From Betaproteobacteria bacterium (GTDB lineage Bacteria; Pseudomonadota; Gammaproteobacteria; Burkholderiales; SG8-41): a stretch of DNA of 46,249 nucleotides. The notes under the pieces were generated by a model. The model had not been told where the DNA came from and did no database searches. It worked only from the letters and a program-made list of their open reading frames with translations. The stretch lies in contig VGIF01000006.1 of assembly GCA_016868015.1 (NCBI GenBank), forward strand, positions 1 through 46,249, given 5' to 3'. The translations under genes and the position numbers were made by a program. Below are positions 7,879-15,262 of this stretch, one piece after another (position 1 is the first letter of the stretch; the number at the start of each line of letters is the position of its first letter).

Positions 7879-8841
7879 CTATTTAATCATCCCCAGCCCC
7901 ATCACCAGCGGCAAACTCAACCAAAACAACACCGTCGTCCAGCCCACGATCAAGCCCGCGGTGGCCGAATCAAGCTTAAAGCGATCCGCGAGCAACAAGG
8001 TCGTCATCATCGCCGGCGTGGTGGCTTCGACCACGGCGGCATATTGTGCTTGCCCCATCACGGGGAACAGTTCGCGCGCGGCGAGCCAGACGATCAGCGG
8101 CATCACCAGAAGTTTTACCGCCGCCGCGGCCAAGATTTCCGGGCGCGGCGTGAGATTGCGCCACGGTATGGTCAAGCCCAGTACAAACAGCACCACGGGA
8201 ATAGCCGCCTGGCCGACGAAGTGCGCGGCCGACACCAGCGGCTGATAGGTGAGCCCGAGTTGCTGCGAGGCAAAGCCCAGGATAAACGCCCAGATCGGCG
8301 GCATGCTCGCCATCACGCGCCACACTGACGGGTAGTTCACGCCTTTTTCGTGCGAGCCCAGCCGCGTCGCGATCCACACGCCGAGGCTCCACACCAAGGG
8401 CATGGTCATCAGCACGTCGTTGTAAATCGCATAACGCACGGCGTCCTTGCCGAAAAAGAAAATGAGTGCCGGCGCACCAATGTTAAAGGTATTGCCCCAC
8501 ATGCCGCCGATCATCAGCACCGCGCGCGTGGAGTCGGAGAGGTTTTTACCGAGCGGCGATTTATAGAGCAGCAAGTAGAGCAACACGCCCGAGACGAGCG
8601 TGCCGATGCCCACCAGCAGCGGTACCGACAGCAACGCCGGCGTGATCGGCGTGGAAGAAGCCACCGCGAACAAAATGCACGGGTAAAAAATGTACATCAC
8701 CACGCGATTCAATTGCGTGCGCAGCAGCTCCGGGTTGGCGTCGGCGTAAATGTGCGGCCACAACGCGCCCGCCGCCACCAGCAGCGTGAGCGGCAGCATG
8801 ACCTCGATCATCAGGCCGCGCAGTTGAATGAAATAATCCAT
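7879..8841 (-). CDS. AEC-family permease (auxin efflux carrier/malonate transporter type)
   Basis: About 320 residues with roughly ten hydrophobic segments in two five-helix halves. Characteristic pieces are FYPCILFAVASS near residue 53, MIGGMWGNTFNIGAPALIFF (about 109-128), AIPVVLFVLGLTIP (about 212-225) and ATTPAMMTTLLLADRFKLDS near the C-terminal half. AEC proteins export or exchange organic acids or auxin-like compounds across the inner membrane. The start at 8841 (MDYFIQLRGLM) is chosen over a longer frame from 8955, which would overlap hupE and adds a non-membrane arginine-rich leader. No strong ribosome site is visible. Substrate not predictable. Confidence 0.85.
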   Translation of the reverse strand: MDYFIQLRGLMIEVMLPLTLLVAAGALWPHIYADANPELLRTQLNRVVMYIFYPCILFAVASSTPITPALLSVPLLVGIGTLVSGVLLYLLLYKSPLGKNLSDSTRAVLMIGGMWGNTFNIGAPALIFFFGKDAVRYAIYNDVLMTMPLVWSLGVWIATRLGSHEKGVNYPSVWRVMASMPPIWAFILGFASQQLGLTYQPLVSAAHFVGQAAIPVVLFVLGLTIPWRNLTPRPEILAAAAVKLLVMPLIVWLAARELFPVMGQAQYAAVVEATTPAMMTTLLLADRFKLDSATAGLIVGWTTVLFWLSLPLVMGLGMIK

Positions 8842-8948
8842 GACGGGGCGAACTGTAGCGGGTTTACCGCACCAAATCGAGCGCCGCGCGCGCGCCAGGC
8901 GCGGTATGCTACACACTTGACACCCCACTTGCCCGGAGAGCCACCGCC

Positions 8949-9569
8949 ATGACATTCACGCGCACCCTGTTTGCCCTGCCCGCCTTGACACTCGCCCTGC
9001 CCGCGCTGGCGCACCACCCGATGGGCGGCGTCACGCCCGGCACCTGGACCGAGGGCTTGCTGTCGGGTTTCGGGCACCCGATCATCGGCGTCGATCATTT
9101 GTTATTCATCATCGCCGTGGGCGTTGCGGCCTATTATTTCGGCCAGCGCGCGCTGATGATCGTGGCGCTGCTCGCGGGCGCACTCATCGGCACGTTGGTT
9201 CATGTGCAATGGCCGGCGTTGCCGTATCACGATGCGCTGGTGGCATTGAGCCTGATCATCCTCGGCGTGCTGCTCGTGCGCCGCGATGCGTTTTTGCGCC
9301 AACCGATGGCCGCGCTGTTGTTCGCGGCGAGTGGTTTGGCGCATGGCTATGCCTATGGCGAGGCGATCGTCGGCGCCGAGGCCACGCCGTTGGTTGCCTA
9401 TCTCGCGGGCTTCACGCTAATCCAGATCGCCATGGCGGCGAGCGCGTATTTTGCCGCGCGCTATTTTGCGGCCGGCGCAACGCGCATCGATGCGCTGCGC
9501 TCAACCGGCGGCGTGCTTGCCACCGTGGGCGCGGGGTTTTTGATAGTCGCGCTGCTGCCGCAAGGGTAA
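8949..9569 (+). CDS. HupE/UreJ family metal permease
   Basis: 206 residues. The signal-like first helix ends ALPALAHHPMGG, and about six further membrane helices follow. The family signature GHPIIGVDHLLFIIAVG (about 42-58) carries the metal-binding HPxxGxDH motif, and a second conserved patch is ASGLAHGYAYGE near residue 125. HupE/UreJ proteins take up nickel or cobalt for hydrogenase, urease or cobalamin enzymes. GGAGAG lies 8-13 bases upstream of the ATG. No hydrogenase, urease or cobalamin genes are in the window, so it is probably a stand-alone Ni/Co importer. I saw no cobalamin riboswitch in the short leader. Confidence 0.9.
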   Translation: MTFTRTLFALPALTLALPALAHHPMGGVTPGTWTEGLLSGFGHPIIGVDHLLFIIAVGVAAYYFGQRALMIVALLAGALIGTLVHVQWPALPYHDALVALSLIILGVLLVRRDAFLRQPMAALLFAASGLAHGYAYGEAIVGAEATPLVAYLAGFTLIQIAMAASAYFAARYFAAGATRIDALRSTGGVLATVGAGFLIVALLPQG

Positions 9570-9585
9570 GCGCGCTCCACGCGCT

Positions 9586-9825
9586 TTGTGTTGGCGTGGT
9601 GCCGGCCGCGTGCGCAAACAGCGCGTCGATAAATTGTCGGGCGGGATCGGCTCGCCGTTGACGTGCGAGCAACGCCGGGAGAAGTTTCATTCGTGCGCGC
9701 GGCGGGTATTGAGGTTGGATAAGGCTGAGCGGATCGTTGCGCTAGTGGAAAAGCGAGAACGATTGGCGAACGTTGACGCATTGATGACGCTGACGAGCCA
9801 TCAAGCGCGCGAGAAATCTTCATAA
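9586..9825 (+). pseudogene. C-terminal remnant of an MmgE/PrpD family gene
   Basis: The last ~75 codons read VRKQRVDKLSGGIGSPLT followed by EQRREKFHSCARRVLRLDKA and ERIVALVEKRERLANVDAL. This closely fits the C-terminal end of MmgE/PrpD (2-methylcitrate dehydratase-like) proteins, which ends with a KRVDxPxGxPxxPLTxxEVxxKFxxLA pattern. The rest of the ~450-residue enzyme is absent; hupE ends only 16 bases before it. It is therefore a deletion scar, not a working gene. Its stop codon TAA (9823-9825) is also the first three bases of AT-rich element copy 2. Confidence 0.7.
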
Positions 9826-9850
9826 TTAGCTGATTTTATTGTGTTTTTCT
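9823..9850 (+). repeat. Dispersed AT-rich element, copy 2 (diverged)
   Basis: TAATTAGCTGATTTTATT (9823-9840) matches the core at 15 of 18 positions and is followed by the T-rich tail GTGTTTTTCT. It starts exactly at the stop codon of the MmgE/PrpD remnant. Confidence 0.65.
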
Positions 9851-10243
9851 GTTGGGCCCCGCCCAAACGATGCATCGTTTTCCCTCGCCGCGCCCTCCCG
9901 CAGGTAGGGTTCAAAGCCCTTCCCCCTGCGGGAGAAGGGTGGGGAGAGCAAAGCGAGGGAGCCGGAGGCTGGAGGGGGTCGCGTTTCCCGCACGCACCGA
10001 ACAGGCACGTGTTTTTTATTGTGCACGACGCCATTTGCCGCCATGTGATCAGGCTTGCACCGTGCCATTTCAAATCGTGTTAAAAACTGACCGTGTTTGT
10101 TTATTCGTTTTAGGACGTACTAAATTTTAGTAAGGCCGTGATAACCCACAAGAAATTCCGCGACACCCGTCTCGAACCTGTTTTGAATTCGGGATGTTGT
10201 GCGTCTTGTATGATGTCGATTCCTTAAGTCTCAGGGGCTGAAT
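9826..10243. other. 418-bp non-coding stretch with an inverted repeat
   Basis: No convincing gene. After AT-rich element copy 2 there is a perfect 10-bp inverted repeat, CTCCCGCAGG (9895-9904) and CCTGCGGGAG (9925-9934), within GC-rich sequence typical of extragenic repeats (CCTGCGGGAGAAGGGTGGGG). The sequence after about 10000 is more AT-rich and holds the upstream region of the gene at 10244. I see no RNA gene or clear promoter. Confidence 0.6.
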
Positions 10244-10693
10244 ATGCCAGTATCCGTCCGTCGTCTGCTTCTCGTGGCTACCCTTTTCGGAGGTAACGTG
10301 TCCGTTGCTCAGACAGTGAAAGCGCCTGTGGAACTGAAGCACTCGGGCAGTGATAACGTCGGTCAGCGACTTGCGTTCGAGCTACGCGAAGTGATCCGCG
10401 GTTCGCATAGCATGCGCCTCGTATCGGGCAGAGAAGCGGATCCTCGGATCGTCGTTCAAATGGTTAGCCTGGAGGCATCACGGAGCAGTCAGGGTGCCGG
10501 AACGGTCGTCGCAGTTGCGATAACTTACGACGGAACACTGATCGAAGCCAACGGTCTTTTTTTGACGTCTGTCGTTCAAAACTGCGGAAGTTCGAGGGTT
10601 CAGGAATGCGCACGCGATTTGGCCGCCGACGTAGACCAAGAGATCGAGAAGCTAAAGAAGAACTGGCCCAACCTTGCCCGCGCCCTCAGGTAA
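10244..10693 (+). CDS. Predicted periplasmic protein, unknown function
   Basis: 149 residues. The N-terminus has a signal peptide (MPVSVRRLLLVATLFGGNVS then VAQTVKAP, cleavage probably after VAQ or nearby). The mature part has alternating beta-like stretches, DPRIVVQMVSLEASRSSQGA and GTVVAVAITYDGTLIEANGL, two cysteines (NCGSSRVQEC) that could form a disulfide, and a helical C-terminus. Third codon positions are less GC-rich than in the housekeeping genes, suggesting foreign origin. Its stop lies about 20 bases before the tandem (A/G)TGGGGTC array. I do not recognise the family. Confidence 0.65.
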   Translation: MPVSVRRLLLVATLFGGNVSVAQTVKAPVELKHSGSDNVGQRLAFELREVIRGSHSMRLVSGREADPRIVVQMVSLEASRSSQGAGTVVAVAITYDGTLIEANGLFLTSVVQNCGSSRVQECARDLAADVDQEIEKLKKNWPNLARALR

Positions 10694-10710
10694 GTTGACT
10701 GCGGTGGGAA

Positions 10711-10997
10711 ACATGGGGTCACGAAACATGGGGTCAGCGAAACATGCGAACATGCGAACATGGGGTCACATGCGAACATGGGGTCAGCGAACATGGGGTC
10801 ACGAACATGGGTCGAACATGGGGTCATCGAACATGGGGTCAGGTCTTTTAAGGACGTGGGGTCAGTAAGGACGTGGGGTCTAAGGACGTGGGGTCATAAG
10901 GACGTGGGGTCATAAGGACGTGGGGTCATTAAAGGACGTGCAAAAGGACGTGGGGTCGGACGTGGGGTCAGGTCGGACGTGGGGTCAGGTCTTTTAA
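10711..10997 (+). repeat. Tandem array of (A/G)TGGG(G)TC units, two sub-families
   Basis: Sixteen units occur in 287 bp. Eight are of the form ACATGGGGTC, with cores at 10713, 10728, 10760, 10778, 10793, 10807 (one G short), 10818 and 10833. Eight are of the form GGACGTGGGGTC, with cores at 10856, 10873, 10888, 10904, 10920, 10950, 10962 and 10979, plus a truncated one at about 10935. Spacing is mostly 11-18 bp. The last unit of each sub-family runs into the same longer end, GGGGTCAGGTCTTTTAA (about 10835 and 10981). From memory, this end resembles GTGGGGTCAGGTCT sequences found beside IS200-like/REP-associated tyrosine transposases. No transposase gene is present here. Confidence 0.9.
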
Positions 10998-11136
10998 AAT
11001 CACATTCAAACGCGACGCAAAAAGGCCGCAATGATTCTCGGCGACAAATCAGATGAATTTCGTCATCGCCATTCCTAGCAACAGCGCATGAGCGTAACTG
11101 CATGGAAAAGCACGCCAACTTGTGTTTTCCCGTGAT

Positions 11137-11156
11137 TTGTATTATCGTTAATACAA
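11137..11156. promoter_or_regulatory. Palindromic operator of the vapBC-like operon
   Basis: TTGTATTA-TCGT-TAATACAA is a perfect 8-bp inverted repeat with a 4-bp centre, 27 bp before the antitoxin ATG. It contains a TATTAT sequence that could be the -10 box. Ribbon-helix-helix antitoxins autorepress through such palindromes, so this is the likely binding site. Confidence 0.65.
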
Positions 11157-11183
11157 CACCCGCAAAAGACAGAAAATCAGGCC

Positions 11184-11447
11184 ATGACCACCACCGTACG
11201 TTTGCCCCCGCGCGTCGAACAGGCACTGGCGACTTACTGCCTTGAAAAGCGGCGCACCAAGTCCGAGGTGATCGTCGCGCTGTTGGAGGAGCGGCTGTTG
11301 GGCAGCGCGGAAGCCGCCGCCGAATTAAGCGCGTTTGAGCATGCACAGGCCGCGGGCTTTATCGGCTCGGTCGAAGGCAGCCGCGACACGGCCGCACGCG
11401 CTAAAAAACTCGTGCGCCAGAAAATCCGTGCCAAGCATACTCGTTGA
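11184..11447 (+). CDS. Ribbon-helix-helix antitoxin (VapB/CopG-like)
   Basis: 87 residues. The N-terminal beta strand TTTVRLPPRVEQALATYC is followed by the helix KRRTKSEVIVALLEERLL, the normal ribbon-helix-helix layout for DNA binding as a dimer. The Ala-rich C-terminal part should wrap the toxin. It overlaps the PIN toxin gene by 20 bases, so the two are translationally coupled. A palindromic operator is at 11137-11156. Family and context agree; the exact antitoxin class (VapB, CopG or similar) is not certain. Confidence 0.82.
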   Translation: MTTTVRLPPRVEQALATYCLEKRRTKSEVIVALLEERLLGSAEAAAELSAFEHAQAAGFIGSVEGSRDTAARAKKLVRQKIRAKHTR

Positions 11448-11841
11448 TACCGGGCCGCTGGTGGCGCTGGCGAGCCGCCGAGACCATTGGCATGCGCGGT
11501 GCGTGCGGTTTTTGCAAAATTATCGCGGTGAGTTGATCACGACTTGGCCGGTGTTAACCGAGTTTTCGCACCTCGTTGATACGCCGGCGTCGCTGCAGCA
11601 ACTGCAAGCCTGGGCGCAGCGCGGCAGCTTGCGCATACACGCCATGGGGCACGACGAATTGAAGCACGTGGTCGATTGGATGGCGCGTTATGCCGACCGG
11701 CCGATGGATCTGGCGGATGCGTCGTTGGTGCACGTGGCCTGCGTCACCGGCGTGCAAGAGGTGTGGAGCATCGACCGCGCCGATTTTGAAACTTACCGGT
11801 TGCCCAATCGGCGGCGCTTTCGCCTGGTTGCAATGAATTGA
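11428..11841 (+). CDS. PIN-domain toxin (VapC-like ribonuclease)
   Basis: 137 residues from a GTG at 11428 (VPSILVDTGPLVALASRRDH). This start is preferred because the PIN fold begins there; the longer frame from 11335 adds residues that are only out-of-frame antitoxin sequence. The acidic metal-binding residues are visible: Asp in ILVDTG, Glu in LTEFSHLV, Asp in MDLADASLVHVA and Asp in WSIDRADF. PIN toxins cut tRNA or rRNA with Mg2+ or Mn2+. It is paired with the overlapping ribbon-helix-helix antitoxin. All four acidic positions are intact, so it is probably active. Confidence 0.85.
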   Translation: MPSILVDTGPLVALASRRDHWHARCVRFLQNYRGELITTWPVLTEFSHLVDTPASLQQLQAWAQRGSLRIHAMGHDELKHVVDWMARYADRPMDLADASLVHVACVTGVQEVWSIDRADFETYRLPNRRRFRLVAMN

Positions 11842-11917
11842 CCGCCACTGTCAGCGCGCACCCCGCAGCTCGCGTTAAGGCATAATAGCTCCCTCCCCGT
11901 ATAACCCGTTTTCACCC

Positions 11918-12727
11918 ATGAGGTTCGTTATGGTTTCGCTTTGGAAAAAATTCGCCGTTGCCCTGTTCGCGATGGCGCTGGCGTTTACCGCCGCCGCGCA
12001 GCAACACGGCGACAAGGAGTATCAACCCAGCGTCGGCCAGGAAGGCCGCGATGTCATTTGGGTGCCCACGCCCAATGAGTTGATCGCGAAAATGCTCGAC
12101 ATGACCAAGGTCACCGCGAATGACATCGTGTATGACCTGGGCAGCGGCGATGGCCGTACGGTGATCGCAGCGGCCAAGCGCGGTGCGCAGGCGGTGGGCG
12201 TCGAGTTCAACCCGGACATGGTGGCGCTCTCTAATCGCAGCGCCAAGCGCGAAGGGGTTACCGACAAGGCGCGCTTTATCCAGGGCGATATTTTCCAGAC
12301 CGATTTCAGCAAGGCCACGGTAATCACGCTGTATTTGCTGCCGAGCTTGAATTTGAAATTGCGCCCGACCATTCTCGACATGCGGCCGGGCACGCGCGTG
12401 GCTTCGCACGCGTTCAACATGGGCGAGTGGGAGCCGGACGAAACCGCTCAGGTCGATGGCCGCACGGCGTACTACTGGATGGTGCCGGCCAAGGTGGCGG
12501 GCACCTGGCGCGTTGAAGGCGTGGGCGATCTCGCGCTCAAGCAGGAATTTCAAAAAATCCAGGGCACGCTCGGCGGCAAGCCGATTATCAATGCCACGCT
12601 GCGCGGGGAGACGATTGCGTTTGCCGCCGATGGCCGCAACTACAGCGGGCGCGTGAACGGCGATCGCATCGAAGGCAGCGTGAGCGGCGCGGCATCGGGT
12701 AAGTGGACGGCGGCGCGCACGCGGTGA
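11918..12727 (+). CDS. Predicted exported class I SAM-dependent methyltransferase
   Basis: 269 residues. A signal peptide (WKKFAVALFAMALAFTAAAQ) precedes a class I methyltransferase domain. Motif I is IVYDLGSGDGRTVIAAAKRG (about 70-89), with the acidic ribose-binding position in VGVEFNPDMV and the motif in ARFIQGDIFQTDFSKATVIT. A small beta-rich C-terminal domain follows from about 185. SAM is cytosolic, so a secreted methyltransferase is puzzling; the hydrophobic segment may instead be an inner-membrane anchor. Two ATGs (11918, 11930) are possible starts and both retain the signal. It stands alone between the VapBC-like module and a terminator. Fold is clear, substrate and location unproven. 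Confidence 0.8.
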   Translation: MRFVMVSLWKKFAVALFAMALAFTAAAQQHGDKEYQPSVGQEGRDVIWVPTPNELIAKMLDMTKVTANDIVYDLGSGDGRTVIAAAKRGAQAVGVEFNPDMVALSNRSAKREGVTDKARFIQGDIFQTDFSKATVITLYLLPSLNLKLRPTILDMRPGTRVASHAFNMGEWEPDETAQVDGRTAYYWMVPAKVAGTWRVEGVGDLALKQEFQKIQGTLGGKPIINATLRGETIAFAADGRNYSGRVNGDRIEGSVSGAASGKWTAARTR

Positions 12728-12734
12728 TATTTTG

Positions 12735-12765
12735 TAAGTATTTGATTTAATTGAGTTTTTTATTT
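12735..12765 (+). repeat. Dispersed AT-rich element, copy 3
   Basis: TAAGTATTTGATTTAATT (12735-12752) matches the core 17/18 and is followed by GAGTTTTTTATTT. It starts 8 bp after the stop of the methyltransferase gene and lies just before a terminator. Confidence 0.85.
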
Positions 12766-12774
12766 GGGGAAGAA

Positions 12775-12803
12775 ACGGCGCGATTTTTCTCGCGCCGTTT
12801 TTT
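12775..12803 (+). terminator. Rho-independent terminator after the methyltransferase gene
   Basis: The perfect 9-bp stem ACGGCGCGA (12775-12783) / TCGCGCCGT (12790-12798) has a TTTTTC loop and is followed by a T run. It should end transcription of the methyltransferase gene before the next plus-strand gene. Confidence 0.88.
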
Positions 12804-12835
12804 ATGAATACCTGCGGGGATAAGGAGTAGCGGTC

Positions 12836-13762
12836 ATGGCTAAAACGGCTCACGTCGCGATCATCGGCGGCGGCATCATGGGCGGCGATATCGTCACGGT
12901 GTTCGCGGCGAAAAACTGGCAGGTGCACGTGATGAGCCCGTCGCAAAAAACGCGCGATGCGCTGATGCCGCGCGTTAATGCGGGGCTCGCCAAACTGCAC
13001 GCCGATGCGGCATGCGCGAGCAACGTTGCGGTTTATGCGCGGCTGGAAGATATCTCGTGGCGGGAGATCGATCTGGTGATCGAAGCGGTGACCGAGGATT
13101 TGCCGCTCAAACAAAAGCTCTTCGCGCAGCTTGAACCACTGGTGCGGCCCGATACGCCGATCGCCACCAACACGTCGAACTTTCAGATCGGCGCGGTGAG
13201 CCAGGGCTTAAAAACCGCCGCGCGCATGGCGGGGCTGCATTTTTTCATGCCGGCGCATTTGATTCCGCTGGTGGAAGTGGTAAGCGCCGACACCACCGAC
13301 CCCAATGTCGCGGCGAAGCTCGAACAACTGATGAAGGATGTGGGCAAGGCGCCGATCCGCGTGAACAAAGACGTGCCCGGTTTTGTCGGCAACCGTTTGC
13401 AGCAGGCGCTGATGCGCGAAGCGATGTGGATGATCCACGACGGCGTCACTACGGCAGAAGGCATCGACGCCGCGGTGCGTTACGGTTTTGGCTTTCGCTT
13501 TGTCGCATGCGGGCCGTTTTTGCAAAAAGAAATGTCGGGCTGGGACACTAACTTCGCGGTCGCCACCGCGCTCTACCCCGACTTACACAACGAAAAAACG
13601 CCGCCGCCGTTTTTTAAAGCCATGGTCGAGCGCGGCCACGTCGGCATGAAAGCCAAGCACGGCTTTTGGCCGTGGACGGATGAATCGATCGCAAACGAAA
13701 AAGCGCGCATCGAAAAAGCGCTGCAGGCGGGTTTTGCGATTATCGAGGCCGACAAAAAGTAA
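12836..13762 (+). CDS. 3-hydroxyacyl-CoA dehydrogenase family protein
   Basis: 308 residues. The Rossmann NAD site is VAIIGGGIMGGDIVTVFAAK (about 7-26). The domain continues with LVIEAVTEDLPLKQKLFAQL, TNTSNFQIGAV and GLHFFMPAHLIPLVEVV, which carries the family His and Glu of the catalytic pair. The C-terminal dimerisation domain starts at VNKDVPGFVGNRLQQALMRE. The canonical HFFNP reads HFFMP here. Family members oxidise 3-hydroxyacyl-CoA or related hydroxy acids such as carnitine; the specific substrate is unknown. AAGGAG lies 7-12 bases before the ATG. Single gene, isolated from the upstream gene by a terminator. Confidence 0.88.
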   Translation: MAKTAHVAIIGGGIMGGDIVTVFAAKNWQVHVMSPSQKTRDALMPRVNAGLAKLHADAACASNVAVYARLEDISWREIDLVIEAVTEDLPLKQKLFAQLEPLVRPDTPIATNTSNFQIGAVSQGLKTAARMAGLHFFMPAHLIPLVEVVSADTTDPNVAAKLEQLMKDVGKAPIRVNKDVPGFVGNRLQQALMREAMWMIHDGVTTAEGIDAAVRYGFGFRFVACGPFLQKEMSGWDTNFAVATALYPDLHNEKTPPPFFKAMVERGHVGMKAKHGFWPWTDESIANEKARIEKALQAGFAIIEADKK

Positions 13763-13795
13763 ACCGCAGTAGAATCAAAGCGTGGAATATCTGCC

Positions 13796-15262
13796 ATGGC
13801 ACGCTTTGTAAAAATTCTGTTATCGCTGCCGTTTCTCATCGCAGCAGTTGTGTTTGGGCTTTACACGCTGGGCGGCTTCGTGGCGGCGCCGTGGTGGATC
13901 AAGCGCGAGCTGCCGCAACTATTGCAAACACATTTGAACGCGACGGGCTCGGTCGGCGAGATCGCCATCAACCCGTTTAAGTTCACCGTCGATGTGCGCG
14001 ATTTTGCGATGACGGAAGCCGGCGGCACACAGCCGGCGATTGCGTTCGATCGCTTGTTTGTCGACTTCGAAGCGAGCAGCTTGTTCCGCCGTGCCTGGAC
14101 TTTTGCCGACATCACGCTCGAGCGCCCGCGCGCCAATCTGGAGATTGACGCAAACGGCACGCCCAACCTCACCAAGCTCAAATCTCAAAAACCCGCGCCC
14201 GCCAAAGCAGCACCGAAGGACGCCAACGCCGAGTTGCCGCGCCTGTTGCTGGAAAAATTCGCGCTTAAACGCGGCTTGGTGGCGTTCACCGATAAAACCG
14301 TTTCACAAGCCGCAACCGCCAAGTTCGAACCCATCGAATTCGAGTTACGCGATTTGTCGACGCTGCCCAACCAGCACGGCGACTACACCTTGGCGGCACG
14401 CCTGCCGGCCGGCGGCACGCTGGGCTGGCGCGGCACGCTTTCGCTGGCGCCGATCACATCAGTGGGACAAGTCGAGCTAAAAGCCGTCAAGCTCGCCACG
14501 CTATGGCCCTTCGTGCAAGACAAGGTGCTGATCGAGGAACCGGGCGGCAACGCCGGCGTGGCGCTTAAGTACGACGCGCGTTATGCCCAAGGCAACTCGG
14601 AAGCATCCGCGAGCGACATCGCGGTCAAGTTAAGCGACATCACGCTCAAACAAAAAGGCGCTGCCCAAGCCGCGCTCACCGTCGGCGATCTGGCGTTAAG
14701 CGGCGGCCGCTTTGACCTGGCGCAGCGCAGCGTGCAGTTTGCCGAGCTGGCGCTCGCCAAAATCACCGCCAACACCGTGATCGACAGTGAAGGCAAGGCC
14801 AACTGGGCACAACTCGCCGCACCGGGCAAACCCGCGGCGAAACCGCTGCCCGACGCAGTGGCAAAGCCGACAGCCGGCGCGCCGTGGCAACTCGCGATCG
14901 ATGCCATCAAGATCGCCGAAGTCAAGCTTGGCATTGTCGATCAAGTGTTTGTACGGCCGCTGGCGATTGATATTGCACGCACGGCGGTGAACGCGAGCCT
15001 TAAGGCATCTCTCGGCGCCGAAACCAGCGCCACGCTCGACACCATCGGCATCGAGGTGGAAAACCTGCGTGTTGCCGAAGTGGGCGCGAAAGAGCCGCTG
15101 CTGTCGCTGGCGGCGGTAACTCTAGCGGGCGGCGCATTCGATCTCGCGCAAAAAAGATTCTCGGCGCAAACGTTAAAGTTGAGCAAGCCCGTGACCGCGA
15201 TTATTCGCGACGCCAAAGGCATGGTGAATCTGGCCGAGGCGTTTGCGCGCGATAGCGGCTAA
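13796..15262 (+). CDS. DUF748/AsmA-like protein, C-terminally truncated
   Basis: 488 residues. One N-terminal transmembrane helix (ILLSLPFLIAAVVFGLYTLG, about 7-26) precedes a periplasmic region with AsmA/DUF748 features: PWWIKRELPQLLQTHLNATG, VGEIAINPFKFTVDVRDFAM and TFADITLERPRANLEIDANG. An Ala/Pro/Lys-rich insert follows near 125-150. From family knowledge, DUF748 proteins are usually about twice this length or more. This one stops abruptly at MVNLAEAFARDSG, exactly where an oppositely oriented truncated membrane gene ends, so the 3' part is probably lost by deletion. Full-length relatives act in envelope lipid or protein traffic; function here is doubtful. Confidence 0.75.
   Translation: MARFVKILLSLPFLIAAVVFGLYTLGGFVAAPWWIKRELPQLLQTHLNATGSVGEIAINPFKFTVDVRDFAMTEAGGTQPAIAFDRLFVDFEASSLFRRAWTFADITLERPRANLEIDANGTPNLTKLKSQKPAPAKAAPKDANAELPRLLLEKFALKRGLVAFTDKTVSQAATAKFEPIEFELRDLSTLPNQHGDYTLAARLPAGGTLGWRGTLSLAPITSVGQVELKAVKLATLWPFVQDKVLIEEPGGNAGVALKYDARYAQGNSEASASDIAVKLSDITLKQKGAAQAALTVGDLALSGGRFDLAQRSVQFAELALAKITANTVIDSEGKANWAQLAAPGKPAAKPLPDAVAKPTAGAPWQLAIDAIKIAEVKLGIVDQVFVRPLAIDIARTAVNASLKASLGAETSATLDTIGIEVENLRVAEVGAKEPLLSLAAVTLAGGAFDLAQKRFSAQTLKLSKPVTAIIRDAKGMVNLAEAFARDSG

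Noticed and set aside
8842-8948. Cobalamin riboswitch before hupE
   Set aside because: HupE/UreJ genes sometimes have one, but the 107-bp gap shows none of the conserved B12-box sequence. A TTGACA there lies too close to the ATG for a promoter.
10674-10868. A plus-strand frame rich in Met-Gly-Ser and Thr-Trp-Gly over the repeat array
   Set aside because: It is a by-product of reading the ATGGGGTC repeat; spacing is irregular in all frames and no start signal exists.
10711-10997. Possible CRISPR array
   Set aside because: Repeat units are about 8-12 bp with 11-18 bp periodicity, there are no true spacers and no cas genes.
11912-13114. A 400-codon minus-strand frame opposite the methyltransferase gene
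   Set aside because: Shadow frame crossing a terminator; no family resemblance.
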